Assembly (NCBI GenBank): GCA_002398365.1
Contig: DGYK01000042.1
Coordinates: forward strand, 7,426-71,425
DNA length: 64,000 nt
Source of the DNA: Flammeovirgaceae bacterium UBA5008
Lineage (GTDB): Bacteria; Bacteroidota; Bacteroidia; Cytophagales; Cyclobacteriaceae
Reading direction: 5' to 3'
Shown here: positions 35,189 to 45,074 of the stretch, piece by piece
Layout: each line of letters begins with the position of its first letter
How positions within the stretch are numbered: position 1 is the stretch's first letter
Translations under genes and position numbers: made by a program
The notes under the pieces: model-generated
Database searches by the model: none
What the model saw: only the letters and a program-made list of their open reading frames with translations
What the model was told of the DNA's origin: nothing

Positions 35189-35519
35189 GTGTCCATGTTG
35201 TCGTGAGGGAGATGTTTTTAAATATCCACTCATGGAAGTTACCAAGTTTGGTAGCATGAATGAAAAATGCCAGGTTTGTGGTACGGGTTTTACACCCGAG
35301 CCCGGTTTTTATTTCGGTGCGTTGTATATCAGTTATGGCTTTACGGTGGCTTTCTTTGCCGGCATTTCATTGTTGCTTTACTTTACCATCCGGCCAGCAT
35401 CCTGGGTTTATCTAACTGCTATTTTTGGTACATCACTCTTCCTTATCCCCTTTAGTTTTCGTTATTCACGAATCCTCTTCCTTTATTGGTTTGGAGGAAT
35501 TTCCTACCGAGGCAAATAA
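35151..35519 (+). CDS. DUF983 protein with zinc-ribbon
   Basis: A 122-residue protein with CPCC at residues 14-17 and CQVCG at 40-44, forming a four-cysteine ribbon, then two hydrophobic segments (about 57-79 and 85-102). DUF983 proteins often accompany cytochrome oxidase genes; their biochemical role is unknown. It overlaps the preceding gene by 38 bp, an unusually long same-strand overlap that supports coupling. Confidence 0.82.
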   Translation: MNRTRQEAIWQAKCPCCREGDVFKYPLMEVTKFGSMNEKCQVCGTGFTPEPGFYFGALYISYGFTVAFFAGISLLLYFTIRPASWVYLTAIFGTSLFLIPFSFRYSRILFLYWFGGISYRGK

Positions 35520-35569
35520 TTGCGAAAGTCTCGTATTCGCTGGGGTTATTTTGTACTTTTAATAGTACC

Positions 35570-38500
35570 ATGTCGCTCACCAGAAGAATACTTCTTTTTG
35601 TATTCGCAGCTATTTTTATGGCAGCCGGCATTTTTGTGCATCGAAATTACCGGCAGCCCTACAGTCGCGATGAACTAAGTAAAGTAATAGCGAAGAATTT
35701 GCAACAGGTTCTGAAAAAAGCAGAAACCGAAGCACAACAATTGCTTACTACTTCAGGTGATGAAGTATGGGAAAAAGTTTCCGGCTCTTTCTTTTTGGTG
35801 AAAGATGCTCGATTGCTTCGCTGGAGTAATAATTCATTTGTGCCGGATATGGACTGGCTCCATCAACCCTTTCATACCCGCTTGCTGCAAACACAGAGAG
35901 CCAGTTACCTGATTCGTAAATGGCCTCATCATTCGTCTGCTACGTTGGTCGTGGTGATACCGCTACAAGAAAAACCCAAAGCGATCAACAAGTATCTCCG
36001 GGATTTCACCAACGAAGAAATTTTTCCCATAGCGGAGGTTATTATCAAACCATTTCAAAATAAGTCACTGTTATCTGTCTATGATGAGAATAATACTGGA
36101 TTATTTACGCTGGAGACTGAATCCATTACCACCAATACTTCTCCGGATTGGGTTGGTTTACTTTTGATTGCAGTAGGAATCGCATTCGCTGTTTTGTTTT
36201 GCATGCAAGAACTTCGTTTGATTCACTTGCATGGACGCTATGAGGTGGTGTTTTTCGTTGCACTTTTTCTTTCTTTTTTGTTGCGACTCGGTATGATTTC
36301 TACGGGGTTTCCCCAGCAATGGGGAGCATTCCAACTCTTCGATCCGCAATTGTTTGCTTCTTCATTCATCAATTCTTCGCTGGGCGATTTCCTGATCAAT
36401 TCCTTGTTAGTACTTGCTCTGAGCCTGTATGTATTTTTGAACTTCCATCATTTCAAAAGCGTGCATCGCTTGTTGCATCTGAAACGATTCAGAATGATGT
36501 GGGGGGGCTTGCTGGTTACGTTGGCATTGTTTTCATTTTTGTTTCCGTATCTCTATTATGAAATCATTTTTCATAATTCATCCATTCTCATTGACATCAC
36601 CCGTTCTCTTGAATTTTCCGGATTACGGGTGGTGGCTCATCTAACCATACTCACAGCTACATTGAGTAGTTTTTTGTTTAGTTATGTATTCTTAAAGTTG
36701 GCCATCGACTTTAGTGATAAGCGCCTGACTCATTTTATAGCCATGTTGTTGATCGGAGCAGGGCTGTTTTTATTCTATTGTTTTTTAGATCAACATGATT
36801 ATTGGATGACGCTGCTGATTGCGTTGGTGTACTTTAGCATTGTGTGGCAGACCCATCTGCATAAAACATTGATGCAGGTAAACATCTCCACATTTACATT
36901 TTTACTGATCGCGGTAGCTGCTTTTGCTTTGCAAGGGGCGCTGAGCATTCGCCAATTTTCGCGGGAAGCGTCAGTGCTTTCCATGCAACGATTTGGTAAC
37001 AATAATCTGGTGAACCACGATATCTTAGGGGAGTATCTGATGGCCGAGAATGTGAAGGCGATCGCCACCGATCCGTTTATCATGGCTCGCTTTACAAACC
37101 CATTGTTACCCAAAGGTGCTATTCGACAACGCATCGAGAAGGTCTATTTGAATGCTTATTTTGACCGATATGCCAGTAAGGTTTATCTGTATAATTCTTC
37201 GGGCCAGACATTGGACAGCGATACACTGAGAAGCTTGGCTACCTCTATACAAGCATTTCAGCATTCGGCTATTCGCACCGGTTACGAAGGTGTTTTCTGG
37301 CTTCTTGAGCGAGACGGAAGTTTGGCAACTCGAAAATATCTGGGCATTGCGTCAGTGGCAAAATCCGATGTGATTGTGGGGTATGTGGTGTTGGAACTTT
37401 CCTTGAAAAATTTGGCCACCAGAAATGTTTATCCGGAATTGTTAGTCGATAACCGGTTTACACAATTTGTCTCTGATAAAGACTTCGCGTATGCTTTTTA
37501 TATCAAAGATTCACTGAAGGGAAGCGCAGGGGACTTCAACTATGCGAAAGCATTTAAATATGCGTGGTTGAAGCAGGGTTTGTTACATGAGCCACTAAGC
37601 AAGAATGGGTACCTACATACTGCGTTGCGAGGGGAGGAAGATCAGGTGGCAGTGATTTCAACGAAGGATTATAGATGGTTTGATGTACTGGCCAACTTTT
37701 CATTTTTGTTTGTCATTAGTTTGTTTCTGATTTTTTGCTGGATGATCATTCATGCTTCTGTTCATTACTGGCGTGGCAGCAAGATGAATTATTCAACCCG
37801 TATTCAGTTATACATTTATCTGGCATTCATTCTTCCACTGGTGGTTGTATCTGCTACCATTGTAAGCTTAATGTCGACTGCGAACGAAGCACGATTGGAG
37901 GCGGATTATCGTTTGCGTGCGGAGCAGATGGGTTCTTCGCTATCCATTCAACGAGCAGGCTCAGATGCATGGACGATTGATGTTACACCGCTTGCTCAAT
38001 CTTTTCATACGGATGTGAACCTCTATAGTCCGGAGGGAAAATTGATTTCCTCCAGCCAACCCGGAATTTTCGACAATCAATTAATCTCTAGTTGGATCAA
38101 CCCGATTGCCCGACAAGCCCTTACCGAAAACGGTTATACCTATTTTGTGGCCAAAGAGCGTATCGGTTTGTTGAGTTACAACAGCTCGTATTTGGCGATT
38201 CACGCATCCGAAGATGGAAAGTTGATGGGCATTCTCAATCTTCCTTTCTTTAAGTCAGATGACGAAGCGAGTCGAAGTATGGCCATAGTCGTATCGAACA
38301 TCGTCATTGTATTTGTGGTGGTATTTATTTTATTTTCCATCGCCTCTCATTATGCTATTCAGTGGCTCACTTTTCCGCTCCGCCTCATCACACGCACGCT
38401 CGGGCGAACCACATTAGGAGCCAATCAGCCTTTGCAATGGAAGTCGGAAGATGAGATCGGGTTGATGGTGCGTGAATACAATCGGATGCTGGCTACACTC

Positions 38501-39190
38501 GAGCAAAGTAAAATTCAATTGGCCAATTCGCAAAAGGAGAGTGCCTGGCGAGAGATGGCACAGCAGGTAGCTCACGAAATCAAAAACCCGCTTACCCCCA
38601 TGAAGTTGACATTGCAACAAATGGAATTACAGGCGCGTGCAGACGAAAGTAAGCTGAAGTCGATTCGGTTGTTATTAGAACAGGTAGAGCTGTTGAATGA
38701 CATTGCTTCATCCTTTAGCACATTTGCAAAAATGCCAACTCCGCAACTGCAACCCGTGGAGTTAATAGCGCTGTTAAATTCTGTTGTCGCGCTTTACGAT
38801 TCACAAGAAGGACAAGCCGTGCAATTCAATCCGTCTACACACAAAGCCATCGTACGAGGCGATGAAAAATTACTCACGAGAGTGTTTTCAAATTTAATTT
38901 TAAACGGATTGCAATCATCCACTACGCGCAAAGCATCCGTATGGGTTAATGTTGAGTTGAGGGGAGACCGAGTATGGGTAGAGGTAAAGGATAATGGAGA
39001 CGGAATTCCAGAAGATTACCAAAGCAAAATTTTTACCCCTTACTTTAGTTCGAAGCAATTGGGTTCAGGATTAGGTTTACCCATAGTGAAGCAAGGTGTA
39101 GAACAGTGCGAGGGTACTATTGACTTTGTTACCCAAGCGGGTTTGGGTACGGCATTTAGTGTTTCGTTTCCTATTTTAAACGAATGGTAG
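35570..39190 (+). CDS. Large multi-pass sensor histidine kinase
   Basis: A 1206-residue kinase from ATG 35570. The N-terminus has a helix (7-22) and a periplasmic segment to about 205; then about eight helices (roughly 210-470), a second extracytoplasmic region, further helices near 710-775, a third sensor region, a last helix near 905-930 and a HAMP-like linker. The kinase core follows: H1002 in QQVAHEIKNPLTPMK, N-box NLILNGLQSS, G1 DNGDGIPE and G2 GSGLGLPIV. No receiver domain and no adjacent response regulator is present. The core resembles the NtrY type. The ligand is unknown. Confidence 0.87.
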   Translation: MSLTRRILLFVFAAIFMAAGIFVHRNYRQPYSRDELSKVIAKNLQQVLKKAETEAQQLLTTSGDEVWEKVSGSFFLVKDARLLRWSNNSFVPDMDWLHQPFHTRLLQTQRASYLIRKWPHHSSATLVVVIPLQEKPKAINKYLRDFTNEEIFPIAEVIIKPFQNKSLLSVYDENNTGLFTLETESITTNTSPDWVGLLLIAVGIAFAVLFCMQELRLIHLHGRYEVVFFVALFLSFLLRLGMISTGFPQQWGAFQLFDPQLFASSFINSSLGDFLINSLLVLALSLYVFLNFHHFKSVHRLLHLKRFRMMWGGLLVTLALFSFLFPYLYYEIIFHNSSILIDITRSLEFSGLRVVAHLTILTATLSSFLFSYVFLKLAIDFSDKRLTHFIAMLLIGAGLFLFYCFLDQHDYWMTLLIALVYFSIVWQTHLHKTLMQVNISTFTFLLIAVAAFALQGALSIRQFSREASVLSMQRFGNNNLVNHDILGEYLMAENVKAIATDPFIMARFTNPLLPKGAIRQRIEKVYLNAYFDRYASKVYLYNSSGQTLDSDTLRSLATSIQAFQHSAIRTGYEGVFWLLERDGSLATRKYLGIASVAKSDVIVGYVVLELSLKNLATRNVYPELLVDNRFTQFVSDKDFAYAFYIKDSLKGSAGDFNYAKAFKYAWLKQGLLHEPLSKNGYLHTALRGEEDQVAVISTKDYRWFDVLANFSFLFVISLFLIFCWMIIHASVHYWRGSKMNYSTRIQLYIYLAFILPLVVVSATIVSLMSTANEARLEADYRLRAEQMGSSLSIQRAGSDAWTIDVTPLAQSFHTDVNLYSPEGKLISSSQPGIFDNQLISSWINPIARQALTENGYTYFVAKERIGLLSYNSSYLAIHASEDGKLMGILNLPFFKSDDEASRSMAIVVSNIVIVFVVVFILFSIASHYAIQWLTFPLRLITRTLGRTTLGANQPLQWKSEDEIGLMVREYNRMLATLEQSKIQLANSQKESAWREMAQQVAHEIKNPLTPMKLTLQQMELQARADESKLKSIRLLLEQVELLNDIASSFSTFAKMPTPQLQPVELIALLNSVVALYDSQEGQAVQFNPSTHKAIVRGDEKLLTRVFSNLILNGLQSSTTRKASVWVNVELRGDRVWVEVKDNGDGIPEDYQSKIFTPYFSSKQLGSGLGLPIVKQGVEQCEGTIDFVTQAGLGTAFSVSFPILNEW

Positions 39191-39274
39191 ACAATTTGTA
39201 ACTATTCAATGATAGAGAGGTACAGAAAGATGCAACATGTCATAAATTGATGAGTCTTTAAATAAAAAAGAAGT

Positions 39275-41638
39275 ATGATTAAAAACTATTTGATCGTCAC
39301 CTTCCGGAATCTTTTTCGCAACAAAGCGTTTTCGGTGATCAATGTGGTAGGGTTGGCTTTTGGTATTTCCTGCAGCTTGCTCACGTTACTTTGGGTGCTG
39401 GATGAGTTAAGCATGGATGCTTTCCATGTGAATCGCGAGCGTCTTTATCGAGTGTTGGAAAATCAGTCTTATACAGATGGGAAAGTGCTAACCACCAATT
39501 CCACACCCGGCCCGATGGCCCCGGTGATCAAAGAAAAGTTTCCGGAGATTGAGTTTGCCTCGCGCATGACCTGGCCGGAGCGTAAGCTCTTTCAGGAAAA
39601 AAAAGAAGGCTTTTTTGAAGAAGGTCGTTTTGTCGATCAGGATTTCCTTCAGATGTTTTCGTTCCCGCTCCAAAGCGGAGATGCAAGTACGGCTTTGAAA
39701 GACATGCACTCAATCGTCATCAGCCAAAAGATGGCGATTAAGTTTTTCGGTAATGCCGAGGCAATTGGTAAAGTGTTGGTTATGGATGCGGGTGAAAGTT
39801 TTAAGGTTACAGGCGTATTGGCACCGCTCCCCACCACATCTTCATTGAAGTTTGATTTTCTTTTGCCCTTCAGTTGGTATTTCGAAAAGAACAAACAGTG
39901 GTTGGACCAATGGGATAATAATAACATCCGCACGTTTGTTCAACTGAAGCCCAACGCAGATGCAACCTTGTTTGCATCGAAACTTGAACGCGAAATAGAT
40001 TTTCATGTGGATGGAAAGAATAATATTTCCTTGTTCATTCAAAAGTATGCTGATTCCTACTTGCACAGCGAGTTTGTGGATGGCAAGCTGGTGGGGGGTA
40101 GGATCGAATCGGTGCGAATATTTTTCATTGTGGCAGTATTGGTTCTCTTAATTGCCAGTATCAATTTCATGAATCTCACCACGGCTCAATCCGCCAAGCG
40201 GGCCAAAGAAGTAGGCTTGCGCAAAACGATTGGAGCAATCAAGTCGCAGTTGGCGTTTCAGTTTTTAAGTGAATCCATGGTGATGGTTTTCCTTTCATCG
40301 GCAGTAGCCATCGTGTTGGCTTTTATGTTATTGCCACTCTTCAACGAAGTAGCAGGGAAGGAGCTATCATTTAATCTGTTGACTACAAAGTCTATTCTAC
40401 TTTTATTAAGTGTAGTGTTGTTTACTGGTTTAATCTCAGGTAGTTATCCTGCTTTATATATATCCGGATTTCAACCGGCTAGAGTACTAAAAGGTCAATT
40501 GAAGAGTGGTACAGGCGCAGCTCGCTTTCGTAAAGTGTTGGTGGTGGTTCAGTTTACACTCTCGATCATTCTTATTATCAGCACGCTGGTGGTGTATCGG
40601 CAAATGGATTTTGTTCAAAACAAAGACATTGGTTTAGACCGTAATAATCTGGTGTACTTATGGATGAATGGCGATATGAACAAACATACCGATGCGATTC
40701 GGGAGGAGTTGATGAAAGATCCTGCCGTTGAACTGGTATCGCTTTCCAGCGCCAACCCGATTGATTTTGGCAACTCTACATCCAATTTGGAATGGGATGG
40801 AAAAGATCCAAATGATAAAATTCTCTTTTCCAATTTTTCTGTGGATTACAATTTTATTGAGACCTTGAAGATGAAATTGATTAGTGGCAGAAGTTTCAAG
40901 CAAGAGTATGCCACTGATACAGCCAACTTCATTATCAATGAAGCGGCTCAGGAAGCTATGGGGTTTGAAGATGCCGTTGATCAGCCACTTACCCTTTGGG
41001 GCGAGCGAAAAGGCAAGGTAATTGGTGTCGTTCAGAATTTCCATTTTCAATCGGTGCATAACAAAGTGGAACCTCTCTTTATGATGTATGAACCCGATTG
41101 GCATGGAGTGATTTTTATGCGCTACAAAGAGGGGCAGCGAACGGCTGCATTGAAGGCACTGGAAAAAATAAATAAACAATACGCTGCGGCTTATCCATTT
41201 GAGTTTAAACAATTAAGTGAAGACTGGGATAACCTCTATAAATCAGAAGATCGTTTTGGAAAACTATTCAATTACTTCTCCTTCTTGTCTATTCTGATTT
41301 CGTGCCTCGGTTTGTTTGGCTTATCCGCGTTTAGTGCTGAACAAAAGACCAAAGAGCTAGGTGTGCGTAAAGTAATGGGGGCCAGTGTTTCAGGATTAGT
41401 ACAGTTGATGGCGAAGGAATTTGCCTGGTTAGTCTTGTTAGCCATGTTGATTGGTTGCTCCATCGGCTGGTATGTAATGGACTGGTGGTTAGGAACCTAT
41501 GCCTATCATGTAGAAGTAGGAATTCTTACTATTTTGATGGCAGCTCTTATTTGCTTTGTGGTATCCATGGCCACCGTCAGCTTCCATGCTGCCAAAGCCG
41601 CCATGATCGATCCGGTGCGAAGTTTGCGTTACGAGTAA
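39275..41638 (+). CDS. ABC transporter permease, MacB/FtsX type (no ATPase nearby)
   Basis: A 787-residue permease with two MacB-type periplasmic domains and two FtsX helix bundles, the usual form in Bacteroidota. NLFRNKAFSVINVVGLAFGI at residues 12-31 is the first helix; the FtsX signature appears as RAKEVGLRKTIGA and KELGVRKVMGAS. The protein ends VRSLRYE, typical for the family. No ATP-binding subunit or membrane-fusion protein is adjacent, so it is an orphan permease here; export of a lipid, peptide or antibiotic is all that could be guessed. Confidence 0.88.
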   Translation: MIKNYLIVTFRNLFRNKAFSVINVVGLAFGISCSLLTLLWVLDELSMDAFHVNRERLYRVLENQSYTDGKVLTTNSTPGPMAPVIKEKFPEIEFASRMTWPERKLFQEKKEGFFEEGRFVDQDFLQMFSFPLQSGDASTALKDMHSIVISQKMAIKFFGNAEAIGKVLVMDAGESFKVTGVLAPLPTTSSLKFDFLLPFSWYFEKNKQWLDQWDNNNIRTFVQLKPNADATLFASKLEREIDFHVDGKNNISLFIQKYADSYLHSEFVDGKLVGGRIESVRIFFIVAVLVLLIASINFMNLTTAQSAKRAKEVGLRKTIGAIKSQLAFQFLSESMVMVFLSSAVAIVLAFMLLPLFNEVAGKELSFNLLTTKSILLLLSVVLFTGLISGSYPALYISGFQPARVLKGQLKSGTGAARFRKVLVVVQFTLSIILIISTLVVYRQMDFVQNKDIGLDRNNLVYLWMNGDMNKHTDAIREELMKDPAVELVSLSSANPIDFGNSTSNLEWDGKDPNDKILFSNFSVDYNFIETLKMKLISGRSFKQEYATDTANFIINEAAQEAMGFEDAVDQPLTLWGERKGKVIGVVQNFHFQSVHNKVEPLFMMYEPDWHGVIFMRYKEGQRTAALKALEKINKQYAAAYPFEFKQLSEDWDNLYKSEDRFGKLFNYFSFLSILISCLGLFGLSAFSAEQKTKELGVRKVMGASVSGLVQLMAKEFAWLVLLAMLIGCSIGWYVMDWWLGTYAYHVEVGILTILMAALICFVVSMATVSFHAAKAAMIDPVRSLRYE

Positions 41639-41733
41639 AACCTGTCAAAAGTCATAAAAAAACACTTTTCAAACGATTGAAATATTTGATGTTTGATTGC
41701 TAATTTGCGGCTCCAAAACCCAAAAAAAGCATT

Positions 41734-43578
41734 ATGGAGATCGCAAAATCGTATGACGTTAAGCACACCGATTTAGTCAAATGGATCAATGAAGTAGCCG
41801 CTCAATGCAAGCCCGAAAGCATACGCTGGTGCGATGGTTCGCAGCAAGAATATAATGAATTATGTGAGTTGCTGGTAAAGAAGGGAACCTTCATTCGACT
41901 CAATCCGGAGAAAAGACCCAATAGCTTTGCTTGTTTTTCTGATCCTAGTGATGTAGCGCGCGTAGAAGACCGCACCTTCATTTGTAGTCGCAGACGCGAA
42001 GATGCAGGCCCCACCAACAACTGGGTAGAGCCCAAAGAAATGAAGCATACACTCAATCCTTTGTTGGATGGTTGTATGAAGGGCAGAACAATGTATGTGA
42101 TTCCATTCAGCATGGGACCGCTCGGTTCTCCGATTTCACAGATCGGTGTGGAAATTACCGATTCAGAATATGTGGTGGTGAATATGCACATCATGACACG
42201 TGTGGGAACCCGCGTGGTGGAATTATTGGGTACCGATGGCGAGTATGTAAAATGTCTGCACACGGTTGGTGCGCCACTCAAGCCCGGTCAGGCAGATGCG
42301 AAGTGGCCCACGAATCCTACCGTGAAATACATCGTGCATTATCCCGAAGAGCGATCCATCGTTTCGTATGGTTCCGGTTACGGTGGCAATGCGTTGTTAG
42401 GCAAGAAATGTTTTGCTTTGCGTATCGCGAGTGCGATGGCCAAAGAAGAAGGTTGGTTGGCTGAACACATGTTGATATTAGGTGTGGAAGGCCCGGATAA
42501 AGAAAAGAGTTACGTAGCAGCCGCATTCCCCAGTGCATGCGGTAAAACCAATTTCGCCATGCTCATTCCACCGAAAGAATTGGATGGCTGGAAAGTAACT
42601 ACGGTTGGTGATGATATTGCGTGGATCAAACCGGGCAAAGATGGAAAGCTTCACGCGATTAATCCGGAGGCCGGATACTTTGGTGTAGCACCCGGCACGA
42701 ATTACAAAACGAATCCGAACGCCATGAAGACGATGGAGAAGAACTCCATCTTTACGAATGTAGGTGTAACACCCGATGGGGATGTGTGGTGGGAGGGAAT
42801 GACGAAAGAAGTGCCGAAAGATATTATTGATTGGAGAGGACAAAAGTGGGATCCGGCATCGGGCAAACCAGTGGCTCACCCCAACGCGCGTTTTACAGCA
42901 CCTGCTTCTCAGTGCCCAAGCATTGATTCGGATTGGGAAAATCCAAATGGAGTGCCGATTGGTGCGTTCATATTTGGAGGAAGAAGAAGCACGACTATTC
43001 CGTTGATTTATCAGGCGCACAATTGGAACTCCGGTGTGTACTTAGCAGCTACGATGGGTTCAGAGATGACAGCCGCAGCTTTTGGTGAAGTGGGCAAAGT
43101 GCGCAGAGATCCATTTGCGATGTTGCCATTCTGTGGATACCACATGGGCGATTACTTTAATCACTGGTTACAGTTTGGTCGTGATATTCCAAACCCGCCT
43201 CGCATCTTCGGTGTGAACTGGTTCCGCAAAGATGAGAAGGGCAATTTTATATGGCCCGGCTTCAGCGACAACATGCGTGTGTTGAAGTGGGTGGTAGAAA
43301 AGATCAGAGGAAAATCAAACGCAGTGGAAAGCCCGATTGGCTGGATGCCACACTATGAAGATATCGATTGGACAGGTTCTGATTTCACCAAGCAACAGTT
43401 CGACAGCATTATGATGATCGATCGCGAAGGCTGGAAGCAAGAATTACTTTCGCATGCGGAGTTGTTTGAAAGAATGTATGACAAGCTGCCGAAGGAATTT
43501 ATCTTCATGCGCGAGTTGTTGCTATCGAGCTTATGGCGGTCACCTGAAAAGTGGAGCCTAGAAGCGGAAGAGATTTAA
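41734..43578 (+). CDS. pckG: GTP-dependent phosphoenolpyruvate carboxykinase
   Basis: PckG interconverts oxaloacetate and PEP with GTP/GDP, for gluconeogenesis. The 614-residue length fits the GTP family. F265-P-S-A-C-G-K-T-N is kinase motif 1a with the reactive C269 and P-loop lysine K271; GDDIAWIK is motif 2. RRSTTIPLIYQ and the R-containing FGGRR segment bind phosphate. A candidate -7 like TAATTTG lies at 41699-41705 with a TTG 21 nt further upstream. The 3' end overlaps the convergent MORN gene by 4 bp. Confidence 0.95.
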   Translation: MEIAKSYDVKHTDLVKWINEVAAQCKPESIRWCDGSQQEYNELCELLVKKGTFIRLNPEKRPNSFACFSDPSDVARVEDRTFICSRRREDAGPTNNWVEPKEMKHTLNPLLDGCMKGRTMYVIPFSMGPLGSPISQIGVEITDSEYVVVNMHIMTRVGTRVVELLGTDGEYVKCLHTVGAPLKPGQADAKWPTNPTVKYIVHYPEERSIVSYGSGYGGNALLGKKCFALRIASAMAKEEGWLAEHMLILGVEGPDKEKSYVAAAFPSACGKTNFAMLIPPKELDGWKVTTVGDDIAWIKPGKDGKLHAINPEAGYFGVAPGTNYKTNPNAMKTMEKNSIFTNVGVTPDGDVWWEGMTKEVPKDIIDWRGQKWDPASGKPVAHPNARFTAPASQCPSIDSDWENPNGVPIGAFIFGGRRSTTIPLIYQAHNWNSGVYLAATMGSEMTAAAFGEVGKVRRDPFAMLPFCGYHMGDYFNHWLQFGRDIPNPPRIFGVNWFRKDEKGNFIWPGFSDNMRVLKWVVEKIRGKSNAVESPIGWMPHYEDIDWTGSDFTKQQFDSIMMIDREGWKQELLSHAELFERMYDKLPKEFIFMRELLLSSLWRSPEKWSLEAEEI

Positions 43579-44888
43579 TTTAGTTTTTCTCCTTTAAAAA
43601 TACCAGCCTGAAATGTTAGAGTTTTGATGAGCTTACCTGTCTCATCAAACTCTTTCCATTGCTTGTGCTTTTTGTTGGCTACGTATTCGCCTTGCTCTTT
43701 GATTTTGCCGTTAGGGTAGTAGCTGGTGTAGATTCCGTGCTGTCGGCTGCCGCGATACTCGCATTCCGAAAGTAATTTGCCGTCCTGATAGTAATTCTTC
43801 ACCGGACCGGTAATCAGATTGAACTTCCAGGTTTCTTCTACTGACTTTTCTCCATTCTCGTGATATTGAGTTCGGATGCCATTCAGTAGACCTTTTTCAT
43901 AATTCTCCTTCACGCTCACAGTTTTACCATCACTGAAATGGAAAATCCATTGACCGTGCGGCTTGTTGTCTCTGTATTCTTTAGTGAAGACTAGCTTACC
44001 ATCTTCGGTATATTCTTCGAGCTTACTATCTAAACCATTGAATGCAAACTGTTGCTTCGTTTTTACTTTACCACTTTCAAAGTAGTCGTAGTTGGTGCCG
44101 GTTTTTCCGCCTTCTTTAAATTGATAGACATGTCGCTTATTGCCGTTGGTGTAGTAGCCAATGTTTTCTCCGTGCAACTTGGCATTCATGAAGTGACCTT
44201 CTAGTAATAGATGACCTTCCTGATCGTAGTTTTTAAAGTCGCCTATTTTTTCGCCTTCGGCAATCGAGTAAATCAATTCCAATTGTGCGTTGGGATAGAA
44301 TGATTTGAAATAGCCGGAGATGAAACCGTCTTTGTAATTCGCTTCTGTTTCGATGATACCCGTTTCGTAAAATGTTTTGGTGACTCCGTTCGGTTTTTGG
44401 TTTTTATAAGTGATCTCTTTGCGGATTTTTCCGGAAGCATAATACTCTTTCACAAAACCATCGGGTTTGCCTTTTACGAATGAACTTTCCTGTTTGAGAA
44501 TACCGGTTGGGAAATAGGACTTGATGCTATCGACCAACAGGTTGTTTTGGTAATACGCTTTTTGAATTTGCTTTCCCTTTTCATTGTAAACTTCTACCGG
44601 CCCGTGACGCAAGCCATTTTCATAACTGATTTTGCGAATCAGTTGGCCATTGGCATGGTACTCATAGAATGTGCCGGAGCGCACGCCATTCACAAAAGTG
44701 CCTTCGATGTTGAGTTTGCCATTTGGAAAATAGCGCTTGTATTTTCCGTCCATGGTTTGATTGTCATCTGAAACGAAATAATGTTCCTGTATTTGCCGCT
44801 TCATGGGGTCGTAGAAGGTCTTTACTTCTTTTTGTGCGAATGCCAGTTGGCTGATGAGCAACAAGATCAAGGTTAGACGAATCGACAT
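43575..44888 (-). CDS. Secreted MORN-repeat protein
   Basis: ATG 44888 gives 437 residues with a signal peptide (LTLILLLISQLAFAQ). The mature part is almost entirely MORN_2-type repeats, about 23 residues each, of the form YxxGxxxxExxxxxGxxxGxxxxYY; around fourteen are visible, e.g. YYPNGKIKEQGEY and YYTNGNKRHVYQF. Such proteins form long beta-strand ladders; no enzyme activity is expected. A frame upstream to 45056 adds only unconserved sequence. Its stop lies inside the pckG stop region. Confidence 0.85.
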   Translation of the reverse strand: MSIRLTLILLLISQLAFAQKEVKTFYDPMKRQIQEHYFVSDDNQTMDGKYKRYFPNGKLNIEGTFVNGVRSGTFYEYHANGQLIRKISYENGLRHGPVEVYNEKGKQIQKAYYQNNLLVDSIKSYFPTGILKQESSFVKGKPDGFVKEYYASGKIRKEITYKNQKPNGVTKTFYETGIIETEANYKDGFISGYFKSFYPNAQLELIYSIAEGEKIGDFKNYDQEGHLLLEGHFMNAKLHGENIGYYTNGNKRHVYQFKEGGKTGTNYDYFESGKVKTKQQFAFNGLDSKLEEYTEDGKLVFTKEYRDNKPHGQWIFHFSDGKTVSVKENYEKGLLNGIRTQYHENGEKSVEETWKFNLITGPVKNYYQDGKLLSECEYRGSRQHGIYTSYYPNGKIKEQGEYVANKKHKQWKEFDETGKLIKTLTFQAGIFKGEKLN

Positions 44889-45022
44889 GGTTAGCGCAAT
44901 TGTGAGTTTGTAGGCAAATTTAGGGATAGCTTTTAATATTTCTGCGTGCTGTCGATTGATGAACATAAGACTAGACGAACCAACGCTCCGATACAGGGAT
45001 TGTTGTGTTGTCGGATGCCACC

Positions 45023-45048
45023 AAAAAAGAAAAGCCGGACAAACCGGC
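45023..45048 (-). terminator. Intrinsic terminator after the thiolase gene
   Basis: On the minus strand GCCGG-tttgt-CCGGC is followed by TTTTCTTTTTT (45033 down to 45023). It is 27 nt beyond the thiolase stop codon and ends the leftward acyl-CoA transcript before the MORN gene. Confidence 0.8.
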
Positions 45049-45074
45049 CTTTCCATTATTTCTATAGGTAAATT

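Noticed and set aside
44889..45056. Upstream extension of the MORN gene
   Set aside because: ATG 44888 directly starts a signal peptide; the extension crosses the terminator region of the thiolase gene.
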